A stretch of DNA of 64,000 bases from Hexactinellida sp. DTS-2022. Lineage: Eukaryota > Porifera > Hexactinellida. Position numbers and translations under genes: made by a program. The notes under the pieces are model-generated. The model was not told the origin of the DNA and made no database searches. It saw only the letters and a list, made by a program, of their open reading frames with translations. The DNA is taken from positions 186,001 to 250,000 of the forward strand of contig JAPNXP010000003.1 in NCBI GenBank assembly GCA_028753945.1, given 5' to 3'. How positions within the stretch are numbered: position 1 is the first letter of the stretch; the number at the start of each line of letters is the position of its first letter. This document shows positions 34,705-47,083 of this stretch, in pieces.

Positions 34705-36199
34705 CAGTGCCGGATTTAGGGTGTTGTGGGCCTAGGGCTGTTATTTTTATTGGGCCTATTTTTATATCTTTTATTTTTCCAATGATAGTCCCTACTTTAC
34801 ATATTTAAGCAGAAACAATGAAATAACATATTTTCTTCCATAATTACTATTAATTATTTGATATTAATATAAACCAGTTCTTCGGTCTATGTCGCACCGT
34901 GTACTTTTTTCGTTGGTGTTAGAATATAAAACACAATTAACGGACGCTTCGCGACCTTACCAACCTCAAGAAATCACTCATAATAAAATAAGTTAAGCCT
35001 GTGAATTGTTAATTACACGTATATTATTTTATTCAGATTAGTTTGTCACAATTTGGGAGTCAAGGCAATTCAACTTATAAATTAAAATGCTATTTAACAT
35101 CAAGATTCCAGACAATAAATTGTTGGATCAATATGTCATTTACAATGCAGAAGATATATGCGGGTAAATCGTTGAACATCTTTGATAGTAATATCATGCA
35201 TAATTATGTGATTGACGTAGCAAAAGTAAATCACCAATAGAAGTAATTGATGTAATCCAAACTGGATTAATCAAAGTATGCAATCTCGGAAAAATGTAGG
35301 GGAAGATTAAATCTACAAAACACAATTTGAGCCATGAGGAAGCAGTTGGAGGTGCGTTTTTGATAATATCTGCGCAGATTAAAAGTTAAAATTGTTAAAT
35401 TTTGAAGAGAAATACAATACAATATATATTATAATGTGACAAATTTGTGTCGTCTGAATCAAAATACTAGGAGTCAATCCAAATTAGTTCCTACGTGAGG
35501 CAATAATCCCATAATTCGTACGTGTGCTTCATTTATCCTGCCTTGTCATCTAAAATTGTGGCGATTCGGACAAAAACTAATTAGTTATTCCTAAATACAC
35601 TAAACTTCCTATATCCGGGCACTTTTAACGAAGGGCGCCCGTAACTGGGAATTTACCCGCATTTCAGAAAGTGTATTGTCCATATTTTTATCATTAAACG
35701 TGATTATAGTAATAAGTACTTGTTTAGTTTGAGTATCATCAATAAGGGTGCCCGTTTGGAAGGTTGATGTTATGCGCTTTTAAGACTTCAGAATGCCGAT
35801 ATTTTGTTTGGAAGACGTTAAGATCAATTCATCGTTGTGAACGTCTAAAATTACCCTTGCATGCCAATTTGTATTTTCTAGAGCATATTGTCTTCCCTAA
35901 CAATTCTAGACTAACACACACAAAAGCAGACAACAATTGTGCTTTTAATATATGGATAGATAACTTTTATTGCTAAAAATGTCACGAAGTACTTATGTAC
36001 TTGGTGTTGCTAAAATTTTATTGAAACATCGGGTTTAGCTCATGCAAACTATTCATTATATTTTGAAATTTCTTCGGCGTAAACTAGTTTCTACTCCCAA
36101 ATCAATCCCATTTCCTGGCCAAGTTGACCTAAACTGGGCCGAAGAATGAAGTGGGCCTAGGGCTTTAGCCCGAGCAGCCCTATGGTAAATCCGCTACTG
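34705..36199. mobile_element. hAT-like non-autonomous element, 1.5 kb, TSD CATCCATG
   Basis: Left end CAGTGCCGGATTTAGGG, right end TAAATCCGCTACTG, inverse over the first 14 bp. GGGCCTAGGGC and its inverse lie just inside. CATCCATG is duplicated exactly (34697-34704 and 36200-36207). Removing the element restores the Ginger right subterminal repeat. The interior holds family-A-like fragments (34870-34990, 35860-35960) but no transposase. Confidence 0.88.
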
Positions 36200-36580
36200 C
36201 ATCCATGGTTTGCTAATAGAATGTCTCAGAATCTCACGCGTCTGGAAATATCATGCAACAGACCCATTTATCAAGTTGTTACCGGAGAAAGGAACGATTG
36301 ATAAATTTGAAGTTTGTTTCTATCTTAATCCATTTGAGTTCAATGCCATTCATTAATTGTGTATAGATAATACATTATATATATAGTTAATTATTTTAGC
36401 AATGTTATCCACGGTGAGTTGAGTTAAGTCACAAATTCCTTATATTATTTTATTTTATTTAAACCATTGTATAGTAATATACTACAATTAGTACAATATA
36501 TAGAAGCCAGCTCGAATTCACAAGTTAAACCAATATTATTATCGCAAGTTGAAACAATAGAGTAAGATTTAACAAGTTAA

Positions 36581-38624
36581 GGGTGCTCTGTACTGATATT
36601 TTGACACCCGACGACCTAATGTTTTTATTGCGTTTTTGGATAGTACTAATATATCTAAGATATCCCTGAAAATATTAGAGTTCTACTATGTATATATCCT
36701 TAGTTATGAACTAGACAATGTCAATATAGGCCTAATCCATACTAGCCAAATATTTACAAAAATTTTTTATGTTAGTTTTTAGCGCGAAACATGTCAATTA
36801 TAAAATATACCTGAGTCAATACTCAATGTTTTAAATCGAACCGAAATATGCTTTTTCTTTAATCTACTCTATGTTATTGTCATTTTTGTGAAATTGGTCA
36901 AAAAAAAACCACTATTTTTCATTAAAAGTATACTAATTCAATTTTTTTGTATTATATTGCCAAAACTGCCCGCTTTTAAAACATGCGCCTACATATACTG
37001 AGCATTTTAAAAAAAAGTTTGACTTTCTAGAATAAAAATTCTCTTTTTTACATCCATATGCCCAAATGGTCTTTTTTTACACCTTCATAATTAGCATTTA
37101 ATTAATTTGTGTCGAAGTGGCTGAGTCCAGAATATGAAAGTGCGAGGAAAAGGAGTTCCTAAACTGCATAAAATGGATAATGTCATTTGAAATTGAATTA
37201 GACTATTTTTAGAAATTTAGAGCTAAGCTCTATCTCATTTGGATCAGAAGTTGGATTTTTGTCAGCTTTTTAACATATTGCCACTTTGACACCACCATAT
37301 TTGGGCATTTGAAATCAGAACACATCATTCGAATTATAATATAATCCCAAAAGTTTATCCAATGAGTAAGAAATAGTATCATGATGTGACTAGAATTTTA
37401 GAGCTAGTCTCTGCTGTCCAGAGATCAAGAGTTACAAAATTTGCTTCGTCATCAAAATTGGGCACATCAAATTACCATATATGGTCATGTTAAAAAGTGT
37501 GACACCTAGAGTCCTAAAATGTATTATAAACGTATAGAAAGTCAGGTATTTACAGTATTTTCTAATGCCTATGATCATTTTATCTCAAAGCGTTTCTGAA
37601 ATATCAACAGGTGTGAAATGTCAGATTTTTTGCCCCCTTCTGTGGCCCAAAAGTCCATAACTTATCGAATAATGATTGGATCGTGTTGTTCAACGTCTCA
37701 TTTTGTGCGCAAATGCTATTTCCATATTTGTATTACCAAATTGGTGTTTTATATAATACTTTATTGTATATTTGAGGGCCTTGAGGTGTGAAAATATGAC
37801 AAAACAGACAAAACCATAGTCATAAATTGGTCATAACTCATGATATATTATTGTAAAAGTGTTGAAAACAAATGCTACGCATAGATAAGAAGCTGGCGCA
37901 TTTTTATGAAGAATAACAGAATTATTCTGCTGTCCAATTTCCCACAGTAATATATGATCACCGGGTACTTGCATACCCTTCATATTCTTTTATGCCCCTA
38001 ATTTCCTAATTTTTGACATATTCCTGAACTTTTTGACGTGAACCTGTATATTTTGACCTGTAGATTCCGAAATTTTTAATTTTGGGAACAATATATGGCA
38101 GTGTAGAATTTTATCACATCTTTTGATGTTGAAATTCGGAAAAATTCGTGGGCCGCAGCCTTAGAATGCTTATAAAACCAAAAATAATAATCAGAAAGTC
38201 AAAAAATTTCTCTGGGGTAACACATGATGCATCCTCAGACCCTTGAACTAGAATTGAAAAATTTTTCTTCTAACATTTTATAACGATAGTTTAGTGCACG
38301 AATGCGTTTTATGATTATTTTGAAAAAATGCCCTTTAGCATCGTTTCTTCTGCAAAAATAAATAAAATAAAAATTATTACTGAGAGGAAATAGTCTCATA
38401 ATAATATTTTCAAAAATTCAAAAAGATTCAACAATTTTTGAAAAAATGTCATGCCCATATAAGGAAGTCGACGTCTTATTTTATTAAAAAACACCATCTT
38501 GATTGAAAATTAAGAAAAAAAAAATCATAGAAGTCAATCTCTATCTCATCTAGAGTATTCCTAGTAGTAAATTATGCAATTCTGAGATTCACCGTGAACG
38601 CCCGAATATCAATACAGATTACCC
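36581..38624. mobile_element. TTAA-flanked non-coding element, 2.0 kb
   Basis: TTAA occurs at 36577-36580 and 38625-38628. The ends just inside are GGGTGCTCTGTACTGATATT and, inversely, GGGTAATCTGTATTGATATT (17 of 20 identical). TTAA duplication is the hallmark of piggyBac elements, though the GGGT terminus is not the usual CCC. The interior has no open frame of note, so this would be a large non-autonomous derivative. Confidence 0.7.
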
Positions 38625-38629
38625 TTAAA

Positions 38630-39852
38630 TCAATAAATTTATTCCAAGTTGAAACAATAGAATTAGGTTTAAAAGTTTACTTATTCTGAAGTGTTAGGAA
38701 ATAGAGGAGATTGGCATCCCAATTATAGCATAAATCTATGCTAAATTGAACATTTGTGATTTGCCAAAAGGTGTAGAATTTAATTATCTATCCAAATATG
38801 TATAAGCTCTCTATTAATTATTCCATGTTATGATCCATAAATAGCTTAAGTGTGTGTCAAAATTCTTTTATCAAAAATCGTAACCCCAGGTGCAAATAAA
38901 ATGGTAACCCAGCACCTGCATGCCAAGTTTCAGTCCTCATTTGATAAGGGTGTGCCCAGGGCACCGTATACGGATAAATAAATAAATAAAGGCAGTGAGA
39001 TTAGAACTGGGCCACTTAGACTATACTATAGATAGTCGGCGCAGTAAAAATCCACAATCGCATTTCCCTTTGGTGGCACTATTTTTTGGTGGATACTTGT
39101 TGCGAAATTGATAGTGCCTCCAAAGGAAAATGATGTCGGCACAGCTGCAAATTTTGATTTTTTTGACATATCATTAATATGATGGTGTTAAACCATTTCA
39201 GAAAGGTGTTTCGGAAGGAAACGACCATTAGTGAGTTGGAAATTTCGTTTCAGCTTACTTCATTTTTGAGTTATTCAAGTTTCAATTTATTGTAATAGGT
39301 GACCAGTTAGAATTTCTTTTGTGCACTTTGGGTCTTCACTCAACACCAACCAACCCATTCGAATTATATAATCACAAAATTGTAATAACACTTTTTTAAC
39401 GATGTCATCATCATGCATCACCTCAAGGTGTCAAGACCCACTTGTATTGGTGGCACGTGGCATAAGGACCAATTGATAAATAGTAAGTTTGTTTCTATCT
39501 TAAATTCTTTCTGAGATTAATGAAATTTAGCTAATTACTAATTAGTATAAATATTTAATTAATTCATTGATAATTTAACACCATTATTATGTACAGCAAA
39601 ATAAATTGAGTTCAATTATTTGCAATAATTATTAATCTAAATTGAATTTCACTATCATATTTGAATTCAGCGCACTCGATAATTCCAATAATCTAACTCT
39701 ATAAGTAAACACAGAGCGAATTTATTATGTCAGTGTATCCATTGTGCAAGAATATTCACGTAAAGTAAATATAATCACATAATCTGTTGTTGTTATAGAA
39801 TGTAAAATCTTAGTTTTCAATTAGAAAATAGAAGCCTATATATAGTCCAGCA
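38630..39852. other. No gene; second copy of the short palindromic element at 39055-39155
   Basis: 'Caagttgaaacaatagaatt' near 38642 repeats the sequence at 36553, so the TTAA element sits in a local direct repeat. 39055-39155 matches 29860-29985. 39450-39540 repeats 36265-36345 ('ttgataaat...gtttgtttctatctt'). No coding sequence. Confidence 0.5.
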
Positions 39853-40030
39853 CATAGCCTACTCTATATATGGCCTGACAGTAACCTAGAAAATGTGGAC
39901 CAAGGATGAAGGAGAAGATGGTAATATTTATCCAACCACAATATTTAATTTCAAAAATAATAATCATAATCAACCACATTAATTAGAACTATTCTTGAAA
40001 TATATACAATTATTGATCAGATTTTATTTA

Positions 40031-41162
40031 AGGCCTCTGACCTTCTGGAATAGGCTACTGAACCCCTAAATTTTTATATTAAGATCAACTAGATTATTCT
40101 ATTAGCTATATATTCATATGAAAGTTTGACTCTCTAGCTCATATAGTTTCCAAGTTACAGCAAGGTATGTAAATATGGAACTAAATGACGAATCATTGTA
40201 TTTAACATTAATTGAGAATTTTCTATTCACTTTGATTTCCAGGAAAATTGGGTAGTTATCAATGCGACGTTAGTGCCAATATAGTTAGTACTAACTAGCT
40301 AGCTATACATAACAGAGCGTTTTAATTGATATCGTGTGTACTTTCAACACTGTCGGAATGATAAGTGTGAGTTTCTCACCTTTGAAAAGAATTCCAGAAA
40401 GTCATTGGTGTAGTATTGAAAGTAAACAAGATATCAATTAAAACGCTCTGTTATGTATAGCTAGCTAGTTAGTACTAACTATATTGGCACTAACATCAAA
40501 TTGATAACTACTCAATTTTTCAGGAAATGTAAGTGAATAGAAAATTCTCAAATAATGTTAAATACAATGATTCGTCATTTAGTTCCATATTCACATACCT
40601 TGCTGTAACTTGGAAACCCCTTGTGAGCTAGAGAGTCAAACTTTCATATGAATATATAGCTAATAGAATAACCTAGTAGATTTTAATATAAAAATTTAGG
40701 TGTTCAGTAGCCTATTTCCAGAAGGTCAGAGGCAGGGTTGTTTGATTTAAATCAAGTGAATTAAATCATTGATTTAAATCATGATTTAAATCAATGATTT
40801 TTATTAATAAAAATCATGATTTAAATCAAAAATCTGATTTTAATCAAAGAAGTCTGATTTAAATCAAAAAGTCGGACTTTTTTGATTTAAATCAAGACTT
40901 TTTTGATTTAAATCAGATTTTTTATGTCTATTGTTTTTTGCGAAAAGAAAAGAAATACATTGATAATGAGTCAAATTACATTGATAATGAGTATTAATCT
41001 ATTAGCCAAAGAATATACGCCAGTGTGATATAGATTGCAAAAAAAAACAATTAAAATCAAAATTCTGATTTAAATCAAAAAAATCTGATTTAAATCAAAA
41101 AAATCGGATTTTTTTGATTTTTTTAAAAAAATCATGATTTTTATCAACCCTGGTCAGAGGCC
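40031..41162. repeat. Long hairpin (foldback) with about 310-bp arms, split by a MITE
   Basis: The left arm from 'aggcctctgaccttctggaa' at 40031 to about 40345 is complementary to 40400-40732 plus 41153-41162 ('cagaaggtcagagg' then 'cct'). A central loop of about 60-80 bp lies near 40350-40410. The arms include GCTAGCTAGTTAGTACTAAC and TATTGGCACTAAC. A related single arm lies at 50461-50570. Confidence 0.82.
40733..41152. mobile_element. hAT-like MITE of 'tgatttaaatca' units, 8-bp TSD GTCAGAGG
   Basis: CAGGGTTGTTTGATTTAAAT ... ATGATTTTTATCAACCCTG between exact duplications GTCAGAGG (40725-40732 and 41153-41160). The interior is built from repeated palindromic TGATTTAAATCA. The insertion splits the right arm of the foldback. 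Confidence 0.9.
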
Positions 41163-42327
41163 TCAAGACTCTTCTATTGACGTAAAATTTCATCCTTTTA
41201 ATTTCGCTTTGGTATTTTATTCATACAAGCTGCTCGTCCGCGCTACGCGCGTTCTTACAACTTGCACTCGGGCCTGCGGCCCTCGCTTGTATTTATGGCA
41301 AATTATGCCTGTTGTATTTAGATACTGTGGAGTGTAACGGAAATTTAACGAAAATTATACATCCCTTTCCTTACGTCACGTTTTTTGTCATTTTGGACTA
41401 AAAAGTACGATCTGTGACATTCGTAATCCTTCTCCCTCTCGAAAGCGTTACGTAACGTTCGAAGGCCTCATACGTAGGTTGGTTATATTATGGGAAATCA
41501 TTTAGGAATTATAATAGCTGTCCGCTAGCCTATGTACAAATGACCGTGTATAGAGTACAGAGTAACCTTTAGCAGATTCTATTTTATAGTATGTAGTGGC
41601 CGCCTAAGCAGTATATCTAAGCTGACCGACCGCGCTACGCGGCTACGCGCGTTCTCACAACTTATTCTCGCCCTCGCGTGAATTTACAACAATTTTGATT
41701 CCTTAATTAGAATAGACAAATTTGTTATTTCAGAAAGAAAGACTTTTAGACTAAATTATAATAATATATGCTCATGATCCTCGGTAAATTAATACATTAA
41801 TTCATGCTAAAAAAGTCATTGATACGAAATTTATTCCAAACTAACAAATTTATCTTTTCTCGGGATTATGAGTAGCAATCTGAAATCTAATTGATTAATT
41901 AATCAAAAGTTTGGAAATGAAGAGTTTATAAGGTTGAATGAAAGGTTTTAGTTTAACTTTTACTAAATAGACTATTTATGCGATTAATAGGGCTATTGAA
42001 GTACTAACTTATAGGGTAAAATTTATTGGTCAAATGTATTGACCCAGAATTATTTGTATTTATTTTTTCAGCCAATTAAATTGCAGTCTCTGTTAGGCTT
42101 TCTATAATGCATAATTAACAGCTAATAGTTTTGACACCTTTTGAGAGGGAAGATATGAATATTTTTCTTAGATATTAGAACTTGTTCCTAGAAACAATAT
42201 TTCCTATCCCTCTGCCAAATTTCAAGTCTGTAGCTCTTACCAGTTCCTCAATCAATTCTGAACAAACAAACAAACAAAAACAAAAAACTAATCATTGTGA
42301 TTTAATATATAAGATTAGCTTCTATTC
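41163..42327. other. No gene; palindrome-rich and family-A-like segments
   Basis: 41230-41300 and 41630-41690 carry 'cgcgctacgcgcg' and 'ggcctgcggcc' palindromes. 42060-42310 is a diverged family-A repeat ending in (CAAA)n. No coding sequence recognised. Confidence 0.45.
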
Positions 42328-44155
42328 ATGCCTAACTCGTGTTCTGTCCCCGGAGTAAGAGCAACTACAACCCAGATATCCATGTTCCTGTGTTCAGGAT
42401 ACCTCAAAATCCACCAACCCTGAATCATGCCTGGACATGCGCTCTTCGTCGAGGATTCGGTGACCACAGGGTGGTCTATATATGTATCGACCATTTTCAG
42501 AAAGAAGACATAGACTACACTTTCCAAGTCCCAGAAGGAGATGGTACTTTTACTGAAGTCCCGCGGGCAAAGCCAAAGCTGAAGGAAGGCGCTGTACCAA
42601 GTTTACTAACTCGCTGCCCAGCGTATTACTCATCCAAACCTAACAAACGGAATCGCTTCTCATACGATGCGAAAGAGGAAGACTTGATGAACCAAACACT
42701 ACAACTCAGCTTGAGATCCGAGAGTCAAGAGAAAGAGAAGTTTGTGGTTTACTCTACAGGACTTGAAAGATAAGTTAACCTTGATTTGAATCTGTTTTGC
42801 AGGAACTTGCTTTAAAATACAACTCGAGTTCTTATTGTGATTATCCCCTTAAGTTCGGTTGTGCATCCTTTGAAGATGTACGTAATTATATAATTCGGAA
42901 AGAACAAGTTTATCCAAGTTAGCTCCTCATTTGACTATGGAGTCATGTTTTCCGTCTAGCATAGAGCGTCAAAATGTAAAACTGGTTTTGAAAGTCGTTA
43001 ACCAATTAACAATATCTGCGCTAACTATCCAGAATATAGATTTGTTGATACACTTCTTACTGTTTGGAAATTATTCAACGTTAACACACCATTTAAAGGA
43101 ATACATTTGAACGATAATTTCACTAGACCTTTGACTTTTAATGACGAGCGATTTCTATATTTGACTCGTGTAGTTTTTGTTAGATGCTTGGCAAACTTTA
43201 CCAGAAAAAATTGGCAAACTGAGTAAACAAACATACACCAGTTTTAGACATGCTTGTATTGCCTTACCACAAATTACCAACCATTTGACTCAAACTGTGG
43301 CTTTAAATATGTGTTATCCTCCTTTCTACAGACGGATCCCTTGGAACACCATTTCGGTCTATACCGTATGATGTCGGGTTCTAATTATCACATCTATCTT
43401 CAAATCCTTGAACCGTGCATCCACTTGAACTTTCTAGCATATTAAACATATTTACTGACAAACAAGACACTTCCTTTCAATCTATTCTGTCATTTGTTAA
43501 GTCATTTTCTTGTCCGCATTCCACTACTGATGGTGAATTCAATTTGGAGCCATTTCTTGATGAGATTCATGACCTATCAACAATTGATTGTGGTTCACAG
43601 TTGCTTCAATCATTAGCCTTTATTGTAGGCTATACTGTCCATCAGTACCTGAACGAACAAAACTGTGTCATGTCTATCTACATATGCTAACACTTGATAA
43701 AGAATTTGTCCTTTATTTGAACTTGGACTCTCAGTATAAACTTCTGGAGCTAACGGACCGTGGCGGACTTAAATATCCATCTGAGCCAGTTTTGGAATCC
43801 ATTCTTGTTTTATGGAAGACCTTTAGTGCCATCGAAAACAATATAGACTGTAATAGAGCTGTTGGCGAAACTTGTAAGTGGACCTTCTAGAAAAATACTA
43901 GTTGAACTTTCGTTGATGTGGTATTTGGAAGTCTACTTGTATTAGCGGTGTGTTTAGTTGGAACATCTTATCGAAGCTAGTCTACCGCAGCGAATTGCTT
44001 TCTTGCAAACAAAGTTAATAATTATAACTCGCTGGTTCCTTTCAAAAAGTATAGAGAAGCGGAAATTAAAGAATTCTCTTAATTATGTGTCTACTTATTT
44101 GTATTTACCATGGTTTGTATTACTCTGTTTATTCTTCTTTCTATTATGTAGTTAA
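42328..44155 (+). pseudogene. THAP-domain P-element-like transposase relic
   Basis: The ATG at 42328 opens MPNSCSVPG, the start of a THAP zinc finger. One base is missing at about 42354-42355 in the codon of the second zinc cysteine, after which the finger continues in another frame (KSNYNPDIHVPVFRIPQNPP, W at HAWTCALRR, CIDHF as the C-x2-H pair, AVPSLL as the AVPTIF motif). Downstream blocks match THAP9/P-element transposases: KLAPHLTMESCFPSSIERQN (about 42917-42980), YPEYRFVDTLLTVWKLFN (about 43028-43080), LDAWQTLPEKIGKLSKQTY, and QTDPLEHHFGLYRMMSGSNY (about 43330-43390). The remaining C-terminus reaches about 44155. At least four frame changes make it non-functional. The original protein bound element ends through the THAP finger and cut DNA in the nucleus. 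Confidence 0.82.
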
Positions 44156-44529
44156 GTGTGACGTGTGTCACTGCTAGAGCCAGAGAGAGGAGGAGAGGAA
44201 AGAAAGCAAATAATTGTGTAGTATTTACTGTATATTAATATTAGAAATTGTACGGATTGTGTTTATTATTACTATTAAATTATGAAAATCTAATCACCGT
44301 TCTCATTACAGCTGATATTAATTACGGGCTAGCAGGGCTGAGTTATGTTTAGGACCTAGAGACCCATAAAGAACTTAGTAGTTCAATATAGAAAACATTA
44401 AAAAATTAAAATTTCCCATCTTCTTGTGCATCCCTGGTATATCAACTGTCAGGCCATATATAGAGTAGGCTATGCTCCAATAGATTATATTAGCAAATTA
44501 TTTGTATGCTACAAGCTAACCAAAAAATA

Positions 44530-44711
44530 GCAACCATAATGGACACACCAGCAGACACCCTCGACTCGAGGAACAACTTTCTGTTTGTAAACAAAAACTT
44601 GAATCTCTCAAGCGTGAGAATGAAGAATTGCGTACCAAAAGCCATATGTTAGAAGGTGGGAAGAATGAACCTAGCATCGGTATATCGCCAAAGGAATGCG
44701 TTGGAATATTG
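44530..44711 (+). CDS. Possible coiled-coil exon
   Basis: One frame reads HPRLEEQLSVCKQKLESLKR then ENEELRTKSHMLEGG and ISPKECVGIL, with heptad-spaced leucines, and stops at a GTAAGC donor-like site at about 44712. It may belong with the terminal exon at 46964 on the same strand. A competing frame from an ATG at 44528 is also open for about 40 codons. No family recognised; low certainty. Confidence 0.35.
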
Positions 44712-44994
44712 TAAGCGGAGGTGAATTGTGATATACAATGTATTTGACACACTTTTAGAGAATATATTTACAATTTCATAATTAGGTGACCATAGTAGCA
44801 CAAACGAATAATTACAATATCAATGTGAAATAGAATTTCGGAACTTCCGACTCTAAATTTTGTCATATTTCCTACTAATTCGAATTATAACTAAGCAATT
44901 ACCTGCTAATTGACTTTTCTTTCTCTTCTTGCCACCCTCCACCTCCTCCATCCTCCTAACAGCCCACCACCACCGCCCGCCATCCTCCTATCCC

Positions 44995-45086
44995 TTGAAG
45001 GGGGTGCTTACCAGCGCCTTCTTATTCGGAGCGATATTCCTCCGAATAAGAGGCCGGCGTGTAAATACACCACCCCCTTCAAGATG
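44995..45086. repeat. GC-rich hairpin, copy 1
   Basis: 'cttgaagggggtg...tcttattcggagcga' is followed by its inverse 'cctccgaataaga...caccacccccttcaag'. The same design, with different arm sequence, recurs at 48418-48512 ('ggaaggggtgggcgg ... ccgcccacccctt' with 'ctcttcggagc/gcgaagaag'). Confidence 0.7.
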
Positions 45087-46016
45087 GCCGTCACGAAATA
45101 GTTTTGAGCTACAGGATATGCAAATAAAATCTTGTGTCAAACGAAGCTACATACTATCTCCACTCACTTACATTCTAGCCCTCGTACTTTATCTCGGAGG
45201 GCTTGGTTCTTCTGTTGGAGCTCCCAACACGCCAGGCACCTCCTATGTTGTCCAATGAACATATTCATTTTGCTAATAAGTAATCGTTAAAAAAATAAAA
45301 TAGTAATAAAACGATGCAAAGGTGGATTGAAACAAAATTATCCAGAATTTCTAATGCTAGAAATCTTCTCAGAGACCTGGAACCAAATTAAGTGCCAACC
45401 CAGAACCTAAATGGAATCACATTGCAAGCATTTTTGCACCTCAACCGATGCCTGGCTGGCACCTATATAAACCCCTTCCAATATTTATCCAGATTGTAAT
45501 TAATCTAAATAATCAAGACTTTGTTGATCCAAAAGTATATTTCAGGAACCTGTTATATATACAAATTTCAGATCTAAATTTATACATTGAATTATTTCTT
45601 ATCTTCTATCTCATCTATGTTTGTTTCTCATCTCCAACCTTATCGAATTCAAAATATATTTTCCAAAATATGTTGTTTGTAAATATGAAATGACGTAGTT
45701 CCAAAATAGGGACACTCCCGTCCAGCTTCTCCTTGTCTCCGTCGTTCGGAGCGTTTTTCCAGTCATACTTTCATTCCTGTCTAAACTTCTAACAACTCAT
45801 TCAAGAAACCTAACTCTAAAACATGCTATCCTTATCCCAGTACACCCACTGATCCTGCTAAGCGGGCTCAGTCTGTTAATAAGATACTCTAACATACTAA
45901 CTGAAGATATGGAAACAATTGTTACATTAGTTGAATACCTGTGTGAAATCAACAGATCGAAATTATTCACAAAAGAGGATATCGAGCTGTTATCACACTT
46001 GGACACCAGGGAATGA

Positions 46017-46562
46017 AAGGTTCACGAACGGACAGAATTGACGCAATTCAGTTCATCTTAAATTGACCCACGTTCAGTTAGTTCAAGTTCAACTCCTAAC
46101 TTCAGCTCCGCCAGCGTTCGTTCAGTTCGTTCACGGGCTAACGCGCGTTCGTTCAATCCGTTCAATCCGTTCAATTCGTTTAGTTCAGTTCGTTCAGTGT
46201 ACAGTGAGTGGGTCGAACTATTCCGTTTATGATAGACTGTTCGATCCTCCAAACTGTTATTGAAGTTCAGGGTAAGAAGCTAGAATCTAAGCTAAGAGAC
46301 ATGAGTCCACTAGGGAGTCCGGAATCAGCACTTTTGCAGTTACCTATTATATTTAATGGGTCTATATTTATAATATATCTTTATTCAGTTTAGTTCGTTC
46401 AGTACAGTTCGTTCAATCCGTTCAATTCGTTCAATTCGTTCAATTGCCGTTCGGAAACCGTTGGCGTTCGTTCAGTCGTTCACCGTGAATTCCTTAAAAG
46501 CCCTGCGTTCAGTTAGTTCAGTTCAAGTTCAATAAGTTCGTTCGTGAACCTTTCATTCCCTG
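46017..46562. mobile_element. hAT MITE with GTTCGTTCAA-type repeats, 8-bp TSD TTGGACAC
   Basis: CAGGGAATGAAAGGTTCACG ... CGTGAACCTTTCATTCCCTG are perfect 20-bp inverted ends. TTGGACAC is duplicated exactly (46009-46016 and 46563-46570). The interior has arrays of GTTCA(A/G)TTCGTT units on both sides of a unique core (46200-46390). Non-coding. Confidence 0.92.
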
Positions 46563-46963
46563 TTGGACACCCTTGTGGGGTCAGAAACTACGCTACCTCA
46601 AGCCTGATACCGCGGTATTAGTGAGAAACTTAGTTATCAATTTAGTAAGAAATTTTATTTGGGATTTCTCCAATCTAAACAAAAGTCAGGGTGTGTCCAA
46701 AAGTTGTAAACGGATATTCCTTCGTTTCAATCTAATATTCGTTCAAACGAATATTCGTTTAGAAACGAAGGAAAATTCGTTCAGTCATTTCGAACGAATA
46801 TTCGGTATATTCGGTATATTCGTTTCAGCCCTAAAGGTGCTATATGATCTTAGAATAGTCTATTTTCGGAAGATACATTGAGCATTGAGTTAAGCATATT
46901 TGGCACAGGACAAACAAGTAAGAGAAAATTTAGGACAATTTATATAGTTGAACGTTATTTCAG

Positions 46964-47083
46964 TAATGGAAAAGCGATGTGCGATGATCGAAGAGCTCCA
47001 AATTAGGGTAAATAATTCGAAGAGTGAAGTTACCTCACTTCGAAACAACATAGATGGATTTGAACGTCGTTTTTATCCAATGT
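46964..47083 (+). CDS. Possible terminal exon of a small coiled-coil protein, with poly(A) signal
   Basis: After an ATTTCAG acceptor-like site, the frame MEKRCAMIEELQIRVNNSKS / EVTSLRNNIDGFERRFYPM runs to TAA at 47081-47083. AATAAA follows at 47121-47126 on the same strand. The peptide is charged with heptad hydrophobics and fits the upstream coiled-coil exon at 44530. If real, this is one of the few host-like genes here, with a 2.2-kb intron that holds the MITE at 46017. It could equally be the 3' end of another mobile element gene. Confidence 0.4.

Larger units (their letters stand above)
30010..36260 (+). mobile_element. Ginger1-like DNA transposon, 6.25 kb, TSD GACC
   Basis: Left end TGTTGCATGATATTTTGAGA and its inverse on the right (ending CATGCAACA) enclose the element. 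GACC is repeated directly outside (30006-30009 and 36261-36264). Ginger elements have TGT-initial ends and 4-bp duplications, and the interior encodes a Ginger-type integrase on the plus strand, so both lines of evidence agree. Subterminal sequence (ATACAGTGATATTTTGAGAC and neighbours) also recurs inversely at 34640-34700. The right end is split by the hAT element at 34705-36199. Confidence 0.85.
39853..44474 (+). mobile_element. P-element-like (THAP) transposon candidate with 30-bp inverted ends
   Basis: 39853-39882 and 44445-44474 are perfect 30-bp inverted repeats (starting CATAGCCTACTCTATATATG). They enclose the THAP/P-like transposase relic at 42328-44155. P elements have terminal repeats of about 31 bp and 8-bp duplications. 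Here the flanking octamers gtccagca and ctccaata match at only 5 positions, so the limits remain provisional. A foldback (40031-41162) occupies the left non-coding part. Confidence 0.6.

Noticed and set aside
46058..46263. Leu/Glu- and Arg-rich frames in the GTTCGTTCAA arrays
   Set aside because: They lie within a proven hAT MITE and reflect its simple repeats.
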